Origin: Pantoea nemavictus
Lineage (GTDB): Bacteria; Pseudomonadota; Gammaproteobacteria; Enterobacterales; Enterobacteriaceae
NCBI RefSeq assembly: GCF_037479095.1
Contig: NZ_JBBGZW010000001.1
Location: forward strand, 682,001 to 746,000
Direction of reading: 5' to 3'
Length of the DNA: 64,000 bases
A program made the position numbers and the translations under genes. Under the pieces are notes generated by a model that ran no database searches, was not told where the DNA came from, and saw only the letters and a list, made by a program, of their open reading frames with translations. How positions within the stretch are numbered: position 1 is the first letter of the stretch; the number at the start of each line of letters is the position of its first letter. Of the stretch, positions 11,773-21,981 are shown piece after piece.

Positions 11773-12284
11773 TGATACTGCTCCAGCAAGTTGGCGATGC
11801 CTTCAGGCGTCAGATGAACATGCGTATCTTCGTCCACCATCATGGTTGGCCCTTTATCGCAATTACCGAGGCAGCAGGTAGGCAAGAGCGTAAAGCGACC
11901 ATCCGCCGTGGTTTGACCAGGCTTAATATTCAGCTTCTGCTCAAGTGCGTCCTGAATGCCCTGATAACCGGTGATATGGCACACTACGCTGTCGCAGTAG
12001 CGAATCACGTGACGGCCAACCGGCGTGCGGTAGATCTGGCTATAGAAAGTGGCAACACCTTCCACATCACTGGCGGGAATTCCGAGTACTTCTGCGATAG
12101 CGTTAATCGCGCCATCCGGCACCCAACCGCGCTGTTTCTGCACGATCTTCAACGCTTCAATCGAAGCCGCACGCGCATCTTCGTAATGGTGTTTTTCGTG
12201 CTCGATAGCGTGGTGCTCGGCCTCACTCAGCACGAAGACCTCAGTCGGGTCGATGGTGTGAATAGCAATCTTTTGATCGTGCAT
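11769..12284 (-). CDS. nuoE: NADH-quinone oxidoreductase subunit E
   Basis: NuoE is the thioredoxin-like [2Fe-2S] (N1a) subunit at the tip of the peripheral arm, paired with NuoF. Cluster ligands are Cys97 and Cys102 ([10 protein letters not shown]) and Cys138 and Cys142 ([10 protein letters not shown]). At 171 residues it is five longer than E. coli NuoE, all at the N-terminus. It starts 2 bp after the nuoCD stop and overlaps nuoF by 4 bp. Confidence 0.97.
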   Translation of the reverse strand: MHDQKIAIHTIDPTEVFVLSEAEHHAIEHEKHHYEDARAASIEALKIVQKQRGWVPDGAINAIAEVLGIPASDVEGVATFYSQIYRTPVGRHVIRYCDSVVCHITGYQGIQDALEQKLNIKPGQTTADGRFTLLPTCCLGNCDKGPTMMVDEDTHVHLTPEGIANLLEQYQ

Positions 12285-12286
12285 AA

Positions 12287-14086
12287 TTAGCGGTCCACGT
12301 CTGACATAACAAAATCGATACTACCGAGGTAAACGATCAAGTCGGATACCAGGCTGCCGCGGATCACCGATGGGATCTGCTGCAGGTGCGGGAAGCTCGG
12401 CGTACGCACGCGGGTGCGATAGCTCATGGTGCTACCATCGCTGGTCAGGTAGTAACTGTTGATCCCTTTGGTCGCCTCAATCATCTGGAAGGATTCGTTG
12501 GCCGGCATCACCGGGCCCCACGAAACCTGCAGGAAGTGGGTGATCAGGGTTTCAATGTGCTGCAGCGTGCGCTCTTTCGGTGGCGGTGTGGTCAGCGGAT
12601 GATCCGCTTTGAACGGGCCTTCAGGCATGTTGTTCAGGCACTGCTCCAGGATACGCAGTGACTGCCACATCTCTTCCATTTTCAGCTGAACGCGGGTGTA
12701 CGCATCACTGATGCCTGCGCCAACGGGAATTTCGAAATCGAAGTTTTCGTAGCCTGAATACGGACGCCATTTACGCACGTCAAAATCCAAACCGGTAGCG
12801 CGCAGACCGGCACCGGTGGTGCCCCATGCCAGCGCTTCATCCATGTTGTACGCCGCAACGCCCTGCGAACGGCCCATCAACACGGTATTGCGCAGCGCAG
12901 CTTTGTCGTACTCTTTCAGACGTTTCGGCATCCAGTCGAGGAAGTCGCGCAACAGGCGCTCCCAGCCTTTCGGCAGATCATGCGCGACGCCGCCAATACG
13001 GAACCACGCTGGGTGCATACGGAAACCGGTGATCGCTTCAACCACGTCATAGATTTTCTGACGATCGGTGAAGGCGAAGAACACTGGCGTCATGGCGCCG
13101 ACGTCCTGAATAAAGGTGGAGATATAGAGCAGATGGCTGTTGATGCGGAACAGCTCGGACAGCATCACGCGAATCACATTGACGCGATCCGGTACGGTGA
13201 TGCCCGCCAGTTTTTCTACTGCCAGCACATACGGCATTTCGTTGACACAGCCGCCGAGATACTCGATACGGTCGGTGTACGGAATGTAGCTGTGCCAGGA
13301 TTGGCGCTCGCCCATTTTTTCAGCGCCACGATGGTGGTAGCCAACATCGGGAACGCAATCGACAATCTCTTCACCATCGAGTTGCAGAATGATGCGGAAG
13401 GCACCGTGCGCAGACGGGTGGTTTGGGCCGAGGTTGAGGAACATGAAGTCCTCGTTGGTGGTGCTACGCTTCATGCCCCAATCTTCAGGCTTGAAGGTCA
13501 GCGCCTCCATCTCCAGATCTTCTTTCTGTTTGGTCAGTTCGAAGGGATCGAACTCGGTGGCACGCGCCGGATAATCTTTACGCAGCGGATGGCCTTCCCA
13601 GGTCTGCGGCATCATGATGCGCGTCAGGTGCGGGTGACCATTGAAGGTAATACCGAACATCTCCCATGTTTCGCGCTCATACCAGTTGGCGTTGGCGAAA
13701 ATTTTGGTGATGGTTGGCACATTCAGATCGTTTTCAGACAGCGCCACCTTGAGCATGATGTCGCGGTTGCGTTCAATCGACAGCAGGTGATAGAAAACGG
13801 AAAAATCCGCGGCGGGCAATCCGGCGCGGTTAGTGCGTAAACGTTCATCAAAACCATGTAAGTCATAGAGCATGACATACGGCTTTGGCAGCTTGCGCAG
13901 GAATTCAACGATTTCCAATAGCTGTTCACGCTTCACCCAAACTACCGGAATGCCGGTGCGGGTGGCCTGAACGGTAAAGGCATCCGGCCCAAAACGGTTA
14001 CGCAGCTCGCCGACCACTGGATCATCCAGATGATCGCGGGTTTGCCATGAAGGCTGTGCGAGATCTTGCGTGGTTAAATCAGTCAT
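12287..14086 (-). CDS. nuoC: NADH-quinone oxidoreductase fused subunit C/D
   Basis: In enterics NuoC (30-kDa subunit) and NuoD (49-kDa subunit, which forms the quinone site with NuoB) are fused, and this 599-residue product has that form. The NuoC part covers about residues 1-190 ([20 protein letters not shown]). The NuoD part follows from about residue 210 ([18 protein letters not shown], then [18 protein letters not shown]). Fusion is normal for the group, so this is not an anomaly. It lies 116 bp after nuoB and 2 bp before nuoE. Confidence 0.98.
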   Translation of the reverse strand: MTDLTTQDLAQPSWQTRDHLDDPVVGELRNRFGPDAFTVQATRTGIPVVWVKREQLLEIVEFLRKLPKPYVMLYDLHGFDERLRTNRAGLPAADFSVFYHLLSIERNRDIMLKVALSENDLNVPTITKIFANANWYERETWEMFGITFNGHPHLTRIMMPQTWEGHPLRKDYPARATEFDPFELTKQKEDLEMEALTFKPEDWGMKRSTTNEDFMFLNLGPNHPSAHGAFRIILQLDGEEIVDCVPDVGYHHRGAEKMGERQSWHSYIPYTDRIEYLGGCVNEMPYVLAVEKLAGITVPDRVNVIRVMLSELFRINSHLLYISTFIQDVGAMTPVFFAFTDRQKIYDVVEAITGFRMHPAWFRIGGVAHDLPKGWERLLRDFLDWMPKRLKEYDKAALRNTVLMGRSQGVAAYNMDEALAWGTTGAGLRATGLDFDVRKWRPYSGYENFDFEIPVGAGISDAYTRVQLKMEEMWQSLRILEQCLNNMPEGPFKADHPLTTPPPKERTLQHIETLITHFLQVSWGPVMPANESFQMIEATKGINSYYLTSDGSTMSYRTRVRTPSFPHLQQIPSVIRGSLVSDLIVYLGSIDFVMSDVDR

Positions 14087-14202
14087 ACGTTACTCACCAT
14101 TCCGGCCTGTAATCAGGCGCTCAAAAGAAGGCGTCAGGATGGCGGCGCACATTAAATTGTGATGTTCTGCTGCGGCCGTGGCTCCATCCGTGAACGGGAA
14201 GC

Positions 14203-14883
14203 TTAAACTTCGTCTGGCGTTCTCAGGTTGGTGACGGCAATACGCTCACCACGTTTCCTTTCACGCTCTGGCTGCATATTGGCGCGGTAAACACCTTGAT
14301 CGCCAACCACCCACGACAGTGGACGACGCTCTTTACCAATCGACTCACGCAGCAGCAGCAGCGCTTGCATATACGCTTCAGGACGCGGTGGGCAGCCTGG
14401 GATATACACATCCACCGGCAGGAATTTATCTACGCCCTGCACTACCGAGTAGATGTCGTACATACCACCGGAGTTAGCGCACGCGCCCATGGAGATCACC
14501 CATTTCGGCTCCAGCATTTGGTCATACAAACGCTGAATAACCGGCGCCATTTTGGTAAATGGCGTTCCGGCAATCACCATGAAGTCAGCCTGACGTGGTG
14601 AGGCGCGCATAACTTCCGCACCAAAACGTGCCACATCATGCACCGCAGTGAATGACGTGGTCATCTCCACGTAGCAGCAGGAGAGACCGAAGTTATATGG
14701 CCACAGAGAGTTTTTACGTCCCCAGTTCACCATGTCATGCAGAGCGTGTTCGAGCTTGCCCATATAGACGCTGCGGTGAACGTGCTGCTCCAGCGGATCG
14801 GTAACAATTTCCTGTTTCTGCAGAGGATAACGATCGTTATCGCCGCCCCCGTTCGGGTCTACGCGTGTCAGCGTGTAGTCCAT
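14203..14883 (-). CDS. nuoB: NADH-quinone oxidoreductase subunit B
   Basis: NuoB carries cluster N2, the last [4Fe-4S] cluster before quinone. The unusual ligand set is seen: adjacent Cys69-Cys70 (GLSCCYVEM), Cys135 (GACANSGG) and Cys164 (PGCPPRPE). The protein is 226 residues, a few longer than in E. coli. It lies 15 bp after nuoA. Confidence 0.98.
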   Translation of the reverse strand: MDYTLTRVDPNGGGDNDRYPLQKQEIVTDPLEQHVHRSVYMGKLEHALHDMVNWGRKNSLWPYNFGLSCCYVEMTTSFTAVHDVARFGAEVMRASPRQADFMVIAGTPFTKMAPVIQRLYDQMLEPKWVISMGACANSGGMYDIYSVVQGVDKFLPVDVYIPGCPPRPEAYMQALLLLRESIGKERRPLSWVVGDQGVYRANMQPERERKRGERIAVTNLRTPDEV

Positions 14884-14898
14884 CTTATTGCCTCGCTT

Positions 14899-15342
14899 TT
14901 ACTGCTTATGAGGGTTGGTGTGGCTGTGACTGACCGGGACAGATTTGACTACTACGCGACGACGCGCAGGAGCCCAATCCAGCGCACCGATGCGCACCAG
15001 ATAAACCAGGCCTGCCAAGAGCACCAAAATGAAAATTGCGGCTTCGACAAAGCCGACCCAACCGCTTTCGCGAATAGAAGTCGACCATGCGTATAAATAG
15101 AGGGCTTCGACGTCGAAGATGACGAAGAACATCGCAACCAAATAGAATTTTGCAGAGAGGCGAATATGAGTGTCACCGACCGACTCAATACCCGATTCGA
15201 ACGGGGTGTCTTTGTGTCGCGCACGCGCACGTCCACCCAACAACCATCCACCGGTCAACATGAAGGCACACAGGCCAAATGCGATAACGATAAAAACAAT
15301 AAATGCCCAGTGATGAGCGATCACTTCTGTAGTTGTCGACAT
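14899..15342 (-). CDS. nuoA: NADH-quinone oxidoreductase subunit A
   Basis: NuoA is a three-helix membrane subunit beside the quinone cavity and the first gene of the operon. The 147-residue product has the family's conserved loop ([11 protein letters not shown]) and the helix-2 acidic motif ([16 protein letters not shown]). Upstream is a gene-free regulatory region of 660 bp up to lrhA, in keeping with the known control of nuo by oxygen and nitrate regulators. I did not assign promoter elements with confidence. Confidence 0.97.
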   Translation of the reverse strand: MSTTTEVIAHHWAFIVFIVIAFGLCAFMLTGGWLLGGRARARHKDTPFESGIESVGDTHIRLSAKFYLVAMFFVIFDVEALYLYAWSTSIRESGWVGFVEAAIFILVLLAGLVYLVRIGALDWAPARRRVVVKSVPVSHSHTNPHKQ

Positions 15343-15498
15343 ACTCTTTGCTTACTCATCAAAAGTGGTGATGGCATCCTGCACTGTTGCAGCAAACACA
15401 CCACATCGATTCAAGGGAAGGATAAAAAACCTTATAAAGTTTGCTGTCATTAGCAATAAAGCAGCAATTTTATAGGGGTTTTTACTCCTTTCTATAAC

Positions 15499-15520
15499 CT
15501 TTTGTCAACTTTGACAAAAG
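15499..15520. promoter_or_regulatory. perfect 22-bp palindrome upstream of nuoA
   Basis: Ten-base arms (CTTTTGTCAA/TTGACAAAAG) match perfectly around a 2-bp centre, about 157 bp before the nuoA start. The arms contain TTGTCA and TTGACA, which resemble -35 hexamers on both strands. It is a candidate operator for a dimeric regulator, but I cannot name the protein. Confidence 0.6.
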
Positions 15521-15898
15521 TATCCAAACATTATTTTACAGCTGCAGCATATTATTAACATTCACCTCTGCGATCGCCAGCTAAATCGCTTCAGTTTGTG
15601 AGGTTAATTTTAGTGTAGCGGGTATTCACATGCATGGATCGTGCATTTAACAATCATATTTTGACAGGTCTTGTCGAAGATTCCCCCCCCTTATCAGGGG
15701 TATTTTTTTGATCCAAAGCACATAAATGGGTTTTATGATGCAAAAAACAGCGTTACAGACGGGCAAATGCCCTGGGAAAGAGGGCACGAATTGATAAAAT
15801 CATTCCATCCTGAAGAAGAATGGAACGCATTCCATATTTTAAGATGATGGGGAAATCTTCGGCAGGATAATTGGTCAAAAAAGGTCAACAAACGGGCA

Positions 15899-15937
15899 TA
15901 AAAAAAGCCTTAGCGGGTAATTAATTCGCTAAGGCTC
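15899..15937 (-). terminator. rho-independent terminator of lrhA
   Basis: A perfect 10-bp stem AGCCTTAGCG/CGCTAAGGCT (15906-15915, 15928-15937) is followed on the minus strand by a run of seven T. It lies about 65 bp after the lrhA stop. Confidence 0.88.
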
Positions 15938-16002
15938 ATTTATCTAAGTTTTAACAATTAACCGGTATTCCATTTAGGAGGAATTATCAGTTACTGCAGT
16001 AC

Positions 16003-16926
16003 TTACTCTTCATCATCCAACAACAATGTACCGTCTGGATTAGCACTCAAATTGTACGGATCGTTGGTGGACTGCATGGCATTGAAAATAGCCAGCGCCA
16101 GTTCGTTATCGCTGTCTGGATTACGGCACAGCAAATACTGGGTATCCGGCAGCACTGGCAAACCTTCCGCCGCTCCCATCACTCGCAGCTCTGGGCTCAT
16201 CATTTCAACTGGACGCGCTGTCACACCCAAACCGGCCTTAACAGCTGCACGTACCGCAGCTAACGTAGACGCGACATAAGAGATGCGCCACGGAATTCCA
16301 GCTTCGTTGAGGTGATCAATCGCCATATCGCGATAAGGGCTTGGCTCATCCAACAGAACCAAAGGAATGGCTTCACCGCGCTGGAAGATATAATCCGCCG
16401 CGCAGTACCACAACGTGGGTGAAGTTCGCAGTACCTGATGGGTAAAATTGCCTGGGCTGGACGTGGTCACAACCAGATCAACTTCACCTTGATTGAGCAT
16501 TTCCATCATGAACGGGTTGCGTTTGACACGAACATCAATGGCCAGCTTCGGATAAACCGACGTTACGCGATTAAGCAGGAACGGCAGAATGGTATCTGAG
16601 GTATCATCTGAAGCGCCAATGGTAAGAACGCCCTGGATGTTGCTGTACATTAAAGAGGTGCAAGCTTCGTCGTTAAAACGAAGGATTTTCCTGGCGTAAC
16701 CCAGCAGTTGAATGCCATGCTCCGTCAGCAATTTATTACGTCCATGTCTGGCAAACAGCTCTTTACCTACCAATTGTTCCAGACGTTGCATCTGCTGGCT
16801 CACTGCTGACTGCGTTCTGCATACCGCGGCAGCGGCCGCTGCAAAAGTATTCAGATCGGCAACGGCAACAAATGTACGCAGCAGATCGAGGTCGAGATTC
16901 AGTATCGGACGATTTGCATTAGTCAT
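16003..16926 (-). CDS. lrhA: LysR-type regulator LrhA
   Basis: LrhA is a LysR-family DNA-binding regulator. In E. coli it represses flagellar, motility and type 1 fimbrial genes and affects RpoS; its Erwinia and Pantoea relatives control motility and virulence traits. The 307-residue product has an N-terminal winged helix-turn-helix (about residues 11-70, [23 protein letters not shown] then [11 protein letters not shown]) and a LysR effector domain (about 90-300). Its site next to nuo and divergent from alaA is that of E. coli. The divergent gap to alaA is 967 bp, leaving room for a long leader. Confidence 0.95.
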   Translation of the reverse strand: MTNANRPILNLDLDLLRTFVAVADLNTFAAAAAAVCRTQSAVSQQMQRLEQLVGKELFARHGRNKLLTEHGIQLLGYARKILRFNDEACTSLMYSNIQGVLTIGASDDTSDTILPFLLNRVTSVYPKLAIDVRVKRNPFMMEMLNQGEVDLVVTTSSPGNFTHQVLRTSPTLWYCAADYIFQRGEAIPLVLLDEPSPYRDMAIDHLNEAGIPWRISYVASTLAAVRAAVKAGLGVTARPVEMMSPELRVMGAAEGLPVLPDTQYLLCRNPDSDNELALAIFNAMQSTNDPYNLSANPDGTLLLDDEE

Positions 16927-17893
16927 GTTTTTTTCTTCACTTATAAGATTTTTTAAAACTACTACCCTGGTGTATTACCCGACTTATCAAAGAGATAAGA
17001 GGCAATGGTGCTTAATGACAGCCCTGTGTTGAGGCTGCCACGAAAAAATTTTGTTATGCGGATGCCGACGATCGCACCACTCTGAGATCAGAGCAGCGTC
17101 GTCATTATAGACAGCAGAACTTCTGGGCCGGAAACGTATGTCGTACAGGTGCTGGAAGCTGCGTAGTTGTCTATGTATCCCGCGTAAAGTCCTTGCGGGT
17201 CAAAAAGAAATAACATCATGTTAAGCAGATGCGAAGCGATAAAGTGCATCAAATAATAAATTATACTTAATCATTTTTACGCTATAAATGGAAATGTTTT
17301 TGTTCAAAACATTGCAATTTTTGACCAAAAGCCTTTTCGCACACATCCTGCCATAACGCTGCTCTTATTTTAAGCCCCCCAGGTTCTGAATCTTAAACAC
17401 TTGCGTTAAAGTTACAGCACAAATGCTATTTTACCCGTGTTTTACACCACATTTGTCTCATTGCTGGAGCTTAATCCTATCCCTGAAAACTGAATGAGAA
17501 TGAACTGCATTTTGTAACACCAGTTAGAGCTTAACCATTAACCGACGTTTTTTCGCCATCTAACAAGAATCACTTAACTATTTCATTAGGTCGCTAATGT
17601 TTTTATAAGCCAATTGTGACTGAAAAATTTCTGAATAGTCCGCCATGCTGATGGAAGAAGGCATTTACACGTCTGCCATAGCTAAGCAGTGTTTAATCTT
17701 ACCAATTACTGCATCCCTGAATTAATGAACCAGATTAATAGAATTCCAATGACTTTTACGCCATGCGGCGCGGGAAAAAATGGCAAATGCGCCAAAACCA
17801 AGCGCTGCCCTTCTTTTGTTAAGGTGAGAAGAGTAAATTGGGCAAGTTTGATTTTTGGTGGCAGGTTAAAGGACTCTGCCCTTAAAGGCGGTA
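16927..17893. promoter_or_regulatory. long divergent lrhA-alaA intergenic region
   Basis: This is 967 bp of AT-rich sequence without a credible gene. A perfect 14-bp palindrome CTCTGA-GA-TCAGAG lies at 17080-17093, about 155 bp upstream of lrhA, and could be an operator or a leader hairpin. A 74-codon frame at 17689-17913 runs into alaA and shows no family resemblance, so I do not call it. The length suits long 5' leaders or binding sites for several regulators. Confidence 0.6.
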
Positions 17894-19114
17894 ATGATGA
17901 ATTTTCAAATTGATAAATCCGGCAAGCTGGAAAATGTCTGTTATGACATCCGTGGTCCGGTACTGAAAGAGGCTAAACGTCTCGAAGAAGAAGGCAACAA
18001 AGTTCTCAAACTGAACATCGGTAACCCCGCCCCGTTTGGTTTTGAAGCGCCTGATGAAATTTTGGTGGATGTCATTCGTAATCTGCCGAGCTCGCAAGGT
18101 TACTGCGACTCAAAAGGTCTGTATTCGGCGCGTAAAGCGATCATGCAGCACTATCAGGCGCGCGATATGCGCGACGTTACTGTCGAAGACATTTATATCG
18201 GTAACGGTGTATCGGAACTGATTGTGCAAGCCATGCAGGCATTGCTTAACAGTGGCGACGAAATGTTAGTGCCCGCACCCGACTATCCGCTTTGGACGGC
18301 TGCAGTTTCGCTGTCGAGCGGTAAAGCGGTGCATTACCTGTGTGATGAATCGGCTGGCTGGTTCCCAGACCTGGATGATATTCGCAGCAAGATTACGCCG
18401 CGCACGCGTGGCATTGTCATCATCAACCCCAATAATCCGACCGGCGCGGTTTATAGCAAAGAGCTATTGCTGGAGGTTGTTGAGATTGCACGCCAGCACA
18501 ACCTGATTATTTTCGCCGACGAAATCTACGACAAAATTTTGTACGACGAAGCTCAACATCATTCGATTGCAGCACTGGCGCCAGACCTGCTGACCGTAAC
18601 GTTTAACGGCTTGTCCAAAACCTATCGCGTGGCGGGTTTCCGTCAAGGCTGGATGGTATTGAATGGGCCGAAGAAACATGCCAAGGGTTATATTGAAGGG
18701 CTGGAAATGCTGGCCTCGATGCGTCTGTGTGCCAACGTTCCGGCACAGCACGCAATTCAAACGGCGCTCGGCGGCTATCAGAGCATCAGCGAATTCATCG
18801 CCCCAGGCGGTCGTTTGTATGAACAGCGTCAGCGTGCGTGGGAGTTAATCAACGATATTCCAGGCGTCAGCTGCGTTAAACCGCAGGGAGCGCTGTACAT
18901 GTTCCCGCGTATTGATGCCAAGAAATTCAACATCTTCGACGATCAAAAGATGGTACTGGATTTCCTGTTGCAAGAGAAAGTGCTGCTGGTTCAGGGTACC
19001 GCTTTCAACTGGCCGTGGCCGGATCACGTGCGCATTGTTACGCTGCCGCGCGTGGACGATCTGGAAATGGCCGTAAGTAAGTTTGGTCGCTTCCTGCAAG
19101 GGTATCGCCAGTAA
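17894..19114 (+). CDS. alaA: glutamate-pyruvate (alanine) aminotransferase AlaA
   Basis: AlaA (formerly YfbQ) is a PLP-dependent class I/II aminotransferase that makes alanine from pyruvate and glutamate in the cytoplasm. The 406-residue product is highly similar to E. coli AlaA along its length. It shows the PLP-lysine segment FNGLSKTYRVAGFRQGW (Lys about 240), the cofactor stretch NPNNPTGAVY and the substrate-carboxylate region near the C-terminus (VRIVTLPRVDDLE). Two adjacent ATG codons (17894, 17897) follow an AAAGGCGG site, so either could be the start. Confidence 0.95.
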   Translation: MMNFQIDKSGKLENVCYDIRGPVLKEAKRLEEEGNKVLKLNIGNPAPFGFEAPDEILVDVIRNLPSSQGYCDSKGLYSARKAIMQHYQARDMRDVTVEDIYIGNGVSELIVQAMQALLNSGDEMLVPAPDYPLWTAAVSLSSGKAVHYLCDESAGWFPDLDDIRSKITPRTRGIVIINPNNPTGAVYSKELLLEVVEIARQHNLIIFADEIYDKILYDEAQHHSIAALAPDLLTVTFNGLSKTYRVAGFRQGWMVLNGPKKHAKGYIEGLEMLASMRLCANVPAQHAIQTALGGYQSISEFIAPGGRLYEQRQRAWELINDIPGVSCVKPQGALYMFPRIDAKKFNIFDDQKMVLDFLLQEKVLLVQGTAFNWPWPDHVRIVTLPRVDDLEMAVSKFGRFLQGYRQ

Positions 19115-19135
19115 TCGGTGACACGTGTGTATCCG

Positions 19136-19185
19136 TGGATATTCAAGTCACCCTCATGGGGACTTGAATTATTTAGGGTATAGTG
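19136..19185. repeat. truncated ERIC-like (IRU) fragment
   Basis: Just after alaA, arms ATTCAAGTC and GACTTGAAT enclose about 10 bp and run into TATTTAGGGTATA. This is the same terminal sequence as the full ERIC elements at 43708-43834 and 53170-53297. It looks like an ERIC element that has lost its centre and can still form a hairpin in the alaA-yfbR gap. Confidence 0.6.
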
Positions 19186-19244
19186 ATCGTATTTCGGGGA
19201 GAGCGTTCGCTTCGCTCTCCCCGCCATGCGAACAGGAACCGCCC

Positions 19245-19844
19245 ATGACTCGTAGCCATTTTTTTGCCCATCTCTCTCGCCTCAAACTGATCAATCGCTG
19301 GCCGCTGATGCGCAATGTGCGCACCGAAAACGTCTCCGAACATAGCTTGCAGGTGGCGATGGTCGCTCATGCACTCGCCATCATTAAAAACAAAAAGTTT
19401 AACGGCAACCTTAATGCTGAGCGTATCGCGATGCTGGCGCTGTATCATGATGCCAGCGAGGTGCTTACCGGTGATTTACCTACGCCAGTGAAGTATTACA
19501 ACGCGCAGATCGCGCACGAATACAAAAAAATTGAGAAGATCGCCCAGCAGAAGCTAATAGATATGTTGCCAGCTGAACTACAGGACGCCTATCGCCCGTT
19601 GATCGATGAACACTTGCATACTGAAAGTGAGCAATCGGTGGTGAAGCAAGCGGATGCACTTTGCGCCTACGTAAAATGTCTGGAAGAGTTGTCGGCGGGC
19701 AATAACGAGTTTCTGCTGGCGAAAGCGCGTCTGGAAAAAACGCTCTCACAGCGTCGCTCGCCGGAGATGGACTATTTCGTTGAGGTGTTTATCCCCAGCT
19801 TTAGCCTGTCATTGGATGAGATTTCGCAAGATACCCCATTATAA
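19245..19844 (+). CDS. yfbR: 5'-deoxynucleotidase YfbR
   Basis: YfbR is an HD-domain phosphohydrolase that removes phosphate from deoxyribonucleoside 5'-monophosphates and takes part in dNTP balance and dUMP supply. The 199-residue product has metal ligands at the known positions: His33 (SEHSLQ), His68-Asp69 (LYHDASE) and Asp137 (KQADALC). I chose the ATG at 19245 ([14 protein letters not shown]), which gives the E. coli length. The 40 codons upstream in frame run through the repeat fragment and are not coding. Confidence 0.96.
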   Translation: MTRSHFFAHLSRLKLINRWPLMRNVRTENVSEHSLQVAMVAHALAIIKNKKFNGNLNAERIAMLALYHDASEVLTGDLPTPVKYYNAQIAHEYKKIEKIAQQKLIDMLPAELQDAYRPLIDEHLHTESEQSVVKQADALCAYVKCLEELSAGNNEFLLAKARLEKTLSQRRSPEMDYFVEVFIPSFSLSLDEISQDTPL

Positions 19845-19845
19845 A

Positions 19846-19868
19846 AAACGGGCCGTTCAGGCCCGTTT
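19846..19868. terminator. bidirectional terminator between yfbR and hxpA
   Basis: A 9-bp stem AAACGGGCC/GGCCCGTTT with a 5-nt loop has an A-run on the left and a T-run on the right. It can therefore end transcription from both convergent genes; the yfbR stop is 1 bp away and the hxpA stop 2 bp away. Confidence 0.88.
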
Positions 19869-19870
19869 CA

Positions 19871-20530
19871 TTATGCATTAACTGAGAGCGTAAACTCGCC
19901 GCTACTCTCTTTCGTCACCTTTACAGGTTCCAGCGTCGTAACGCGAAACGCCACGTCGTTGAGACGCGGCGAATCTGCTGGTGCATTCACAGCAACGACC
20001 GCGCTGCCCGCCTCTAAACCTGAAATGATGCCCGCTGGCGCATCCTCAACTACAACGCAGTGTGTCGCCGAAAGCCCTAAACGTTCCGCGCCCAGCAAAT
20101 AAGGCTCTGGATTCGGCTTGCCATGCTTAATATTCTCAGCGGTGATAAAGACTTCTGGCATCGGTAGATTTGCCGCTTTATGGCGCGCGTGCGCGACCGG
20201 AATCGAACCGGACGTCACAATTGCCCAGGGAATCTGTAACTCGTTCAGCGTATCGAGTAACGCTAACGCACCCGGAATGGCTTTCACCCCTTGCGTATCC
20301 TCAGCCTCTAAGCGTTCAAGCCAGAGGAACTCCGCCTGGATTGCCTCTTCCGATTGTCCCGCCATGAAATGGCGCAGCGAATTGATAGCAGGCTTTCCAT
20401 GTATGTAGCTCAGGACCTCATCCGCCGATAGGCCGTGGCGCTCGCCCCACAGTGACCATGCGCGAATCACTGCAGGCAGTGAATCCACCAGCGTGCCGTC
20501 TAAATCAAACAGAAAACCCCTGTACTTCAC
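19871..20530 (-). CDS. hxpA: hexitol/sugar phosphatase HxpA (YfbT), HAD superfamily
   Basis: This is a cytoplasmic HAD-type phosphatase acting on sugar phosphates in E. coli. The 219-residue product has the nucleophile motif FLFDLDGTLVDS (Asp9, Asp11), the cap domain (about residues 18-85), motif II VTSGS, the motif III lysine (KHGKPNPEPY) and the acidic motif IV VVVEDAPAG. It is 14 bp downstream of yfbU and probably co-transcribed with it. Confidence 0.93.
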   Translation of the reverse strand: MKYRGFLFDLDGTLVDSLPAVIRAWSLWGERHGLSADEVLSYIHGKPAINSLRHFMAGQSEEAIQAEFLWLERLEAEDTQGVKAIPGALALLDTLNELQIPWAIVTSGSIPVAHARHKAANLPMPEVFITAENIKHGKPNPEPYLLGAERLGLSATHCVVVEDAPAGIISGLEAGSAVVAVNAPADSPRLNDVAFRVTTLEPVKVTKESSGEFTLSVNA

Positions 20531-20544
20531 ACATCGCTCCTTAT

Positions 20545-21039
20545 TCAGGCATTGATAATCTGCGCGATCTCATTCGCGCTGAGATGATACTGACGTGGAC
20601 AAGTTTGCCACACCGTTAGCATACGTTGGTATTTTTCCCACATCGGTGTTTGCGCATTGAAACCGTGCGTGCCGGAATCAAAGTGGGTGTAGCGTCCCTC
20701 AACATTCACCATAAATCGTACATAACCGAGGTAACGCGCTTCCGTGGCGGCATCAAATCCAAGAAACGCCAGGCGACGCTCGTCAATAGAATTGCCATCT
20801 TTCAGGTTCGACCAGGAAACATGCAGCGCATGGTGCATTTCCATAATATCGATGAGCTGGCGACAAGTGGCTTCCGTTAACTCGCCGAACTCCTTGTCCA
20901 GTTCGCGTAACTGCAGGCCGTAGCCGCGCTCAATAATGGTTTGATAGCGGCGATAGCGCTCGGCGTTATCGGGCTCGAGCATTGCCATCATTTTATATTG
21001 GTTGGAAAGGATGAGTCGTTGCGCGTGGGTCATTTCCAT
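20545..21039 (-). CDS. yfbU: YfbU family protein (UPF0304)
   Basis: YfbU is a conserved enterobacterial protein of unclear role; overproduction in E. coli has been linked to toxicity. The 164-residue product starting at 21039 ([18 protein letters not shown]) matches the E. coli length and is very similar throughout, with the block [20 protein letters not shown]. The frame extends seven codons further upstream, but the family start is the second methionine. It has no signal peptide or membrane segment. Confidence 0.93.
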   Translation of the reverse strand: MEMTHAQRLILSNQYKMMAMLEPDNAERYRRYQTIIERGYGLQLRELDKEFGELTEATCRQLIDIMEMHHALHVSWSNLKDGNSIDERRLAFLGFDAATEARYLGYVRFMVNVEGRYTHFDSGTHGFNAQTPMWEKYQRMLTVWQTCPRQYHLSANEIAQIINA

Positions 21040-21190
21040 AGTTTGCTCCCGGGCCGGCAAGGCCGCTTAAGATTTAAACAATTAAGAAATGATTACACAA
21101 GGAGAGTGATGCGTGTGTGTCCGCATCACTTTTCTTTGATTTGAACCGGGATTTGGCTCAAATTCTCTGCCCGGTAAAAGCGTCAGCAGA

Positions 21191-21643
21191 TCAAAGATCG
21201 TCGAGGAAAGTGCGATCAAGCTGTTTAAAAGCGCGCTTTAATACGTCAGCGAGCGATTGGTAAGTCGGCTTACCGTCCACAGGCGCAATCGCCTGACCCG
21301 CTTCTTCCAGCTTAGTGCGCACCTCATGAAACCACTGCAGCAGGGTTGGCGGCAAAGGCGTCACAGAGCGTTTACCCAACCACCACAAACCTTGCATCGG
21401 CAGGCTACAGGCAAAAAGCGCCGTTGCAATCGCTGGGCCGAGCTGTCCACCAAGGGCGATTTGCCACGTCAGCGTGAAAATTGCCAGCGGCGGCATAAAA
21501 CGGATAGCAAAGCGGGTGGTATTAACAACACGATTCTCGGGAAACACCGGCGCCAGGCGTTTATCGGCAGGCCAGGTCTTCATGTATCGCTGTCCGCGCT
21601 GGAACAAGCTGAACCAGCCGGGATTGTCTGTCTCATTCGCCAT
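21191..21643 (-). CDS. yfbV: UPF0208 membrane protein YfbV
   Basis: YfbV is a small inner-membrane protein. In E. coli it has been reported to influence the organisation of the Ter macrodomain of the chromosome. The 150-residue product has a membrane segment at about residues 45-65 ([17 protein letters not shown]) and a second close by, followed by [15 protein letters not shown] and a charged C-terminus. I chose the ATG at 21643 (MANETD), eight codons inside the longest frame, as it fits the E. coli length. It is divergent from ackA. Confidence 0.93.
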   Translation of the reverse strand: MANETDNPGWFSLFQRGQRYMKTWPADKRLAPVFPENRVVNTTRFAIRFMPPLAIFTLTWQIALGGQLGPAIATALFACSLPMQGLWWLGKRSVTPLPPTLLQWFHEVRTKLEEAGQAIAPVDGKPTYQSLADVLKRAFKQLDRTFLDDL

Positions 21644-21981
21644 GATAGACCTCAACAAAATCTGCAATATTTAAAATAAACCGATAACTACACAACTTTA
21701 CGTGACATCCTTCAAAAGTTTTTGTCTTTGTGGGTGACAGTGAGTATTCTGACGCCGTTTAAGCAACATTACCGGAAGCTTTAGCTCAATAAAAGAGCGG
21801 CCAGAGCCATGTTTCACTAAACGCCTATCAAAAATAAGCGTAAAATCACCAAAATTTTTTGCATGTCACTCAATTTTTGACTAGCACATGATGTTTATCA
21901 TTAACCTACCAGCTTTCATGGGCTACGCTGTTAGTCTGATTGCGTTATTTTTAGCCACTATTTAACAAAATAGGTACTTCC
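21644..21981. promoter_or_regulatory. divergent yfbV-ackA intergenic region
   Basis: This 338-bp AT-rich region must hold the promoters of yfbV (minus) and ackA (plus). The ackA start is preceded by a weak AGGT ribosome site. I see no confident -35/-10 pair, no repeat and no further gene. Confidence 0.6.

Larger units (their letters stand above)
15343..16002. promoter_or_regulatory. nuo upstream regulatory region
   Basis: This 660-bp gene-free stretch lies between nuoA and the end of lrhA. It holds a perfect 22-bp palindrome (15499-15520), a C8 run with a short hairpin and T7 (15683-15709) and the lrhA terminator (15899-15937). It is AT-rich and has no credible open frame. The nuo promoter or promoters must be here. 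I could not pick a convincing -35/-10 pair. Confidence 0.7.

Noticed and set aside
12980..13840. 286-codon open frame on the plus strand
   Set aside because: It lies wholly antisense to nuoCD, has no recognisable family and arises from the codon bias of the real gene.
12287..14086. Gene fusion of nuoC and nuoD as a novelty
   Set aside because: The fusion is standard in Enterobacterales.
15683..15709. C8 run, small hairpin and T7, looking like a plus-strand terminator
   Set aside because: The stem is only five base pairs and no plus-strand gene ends nearby; kept only as a note in the nuo upstream region.
17689..17913. 74-codon frame running into alaA
   Set aside because: No ribosome site of note, no family resemblance and it overlaps the alaA start region.
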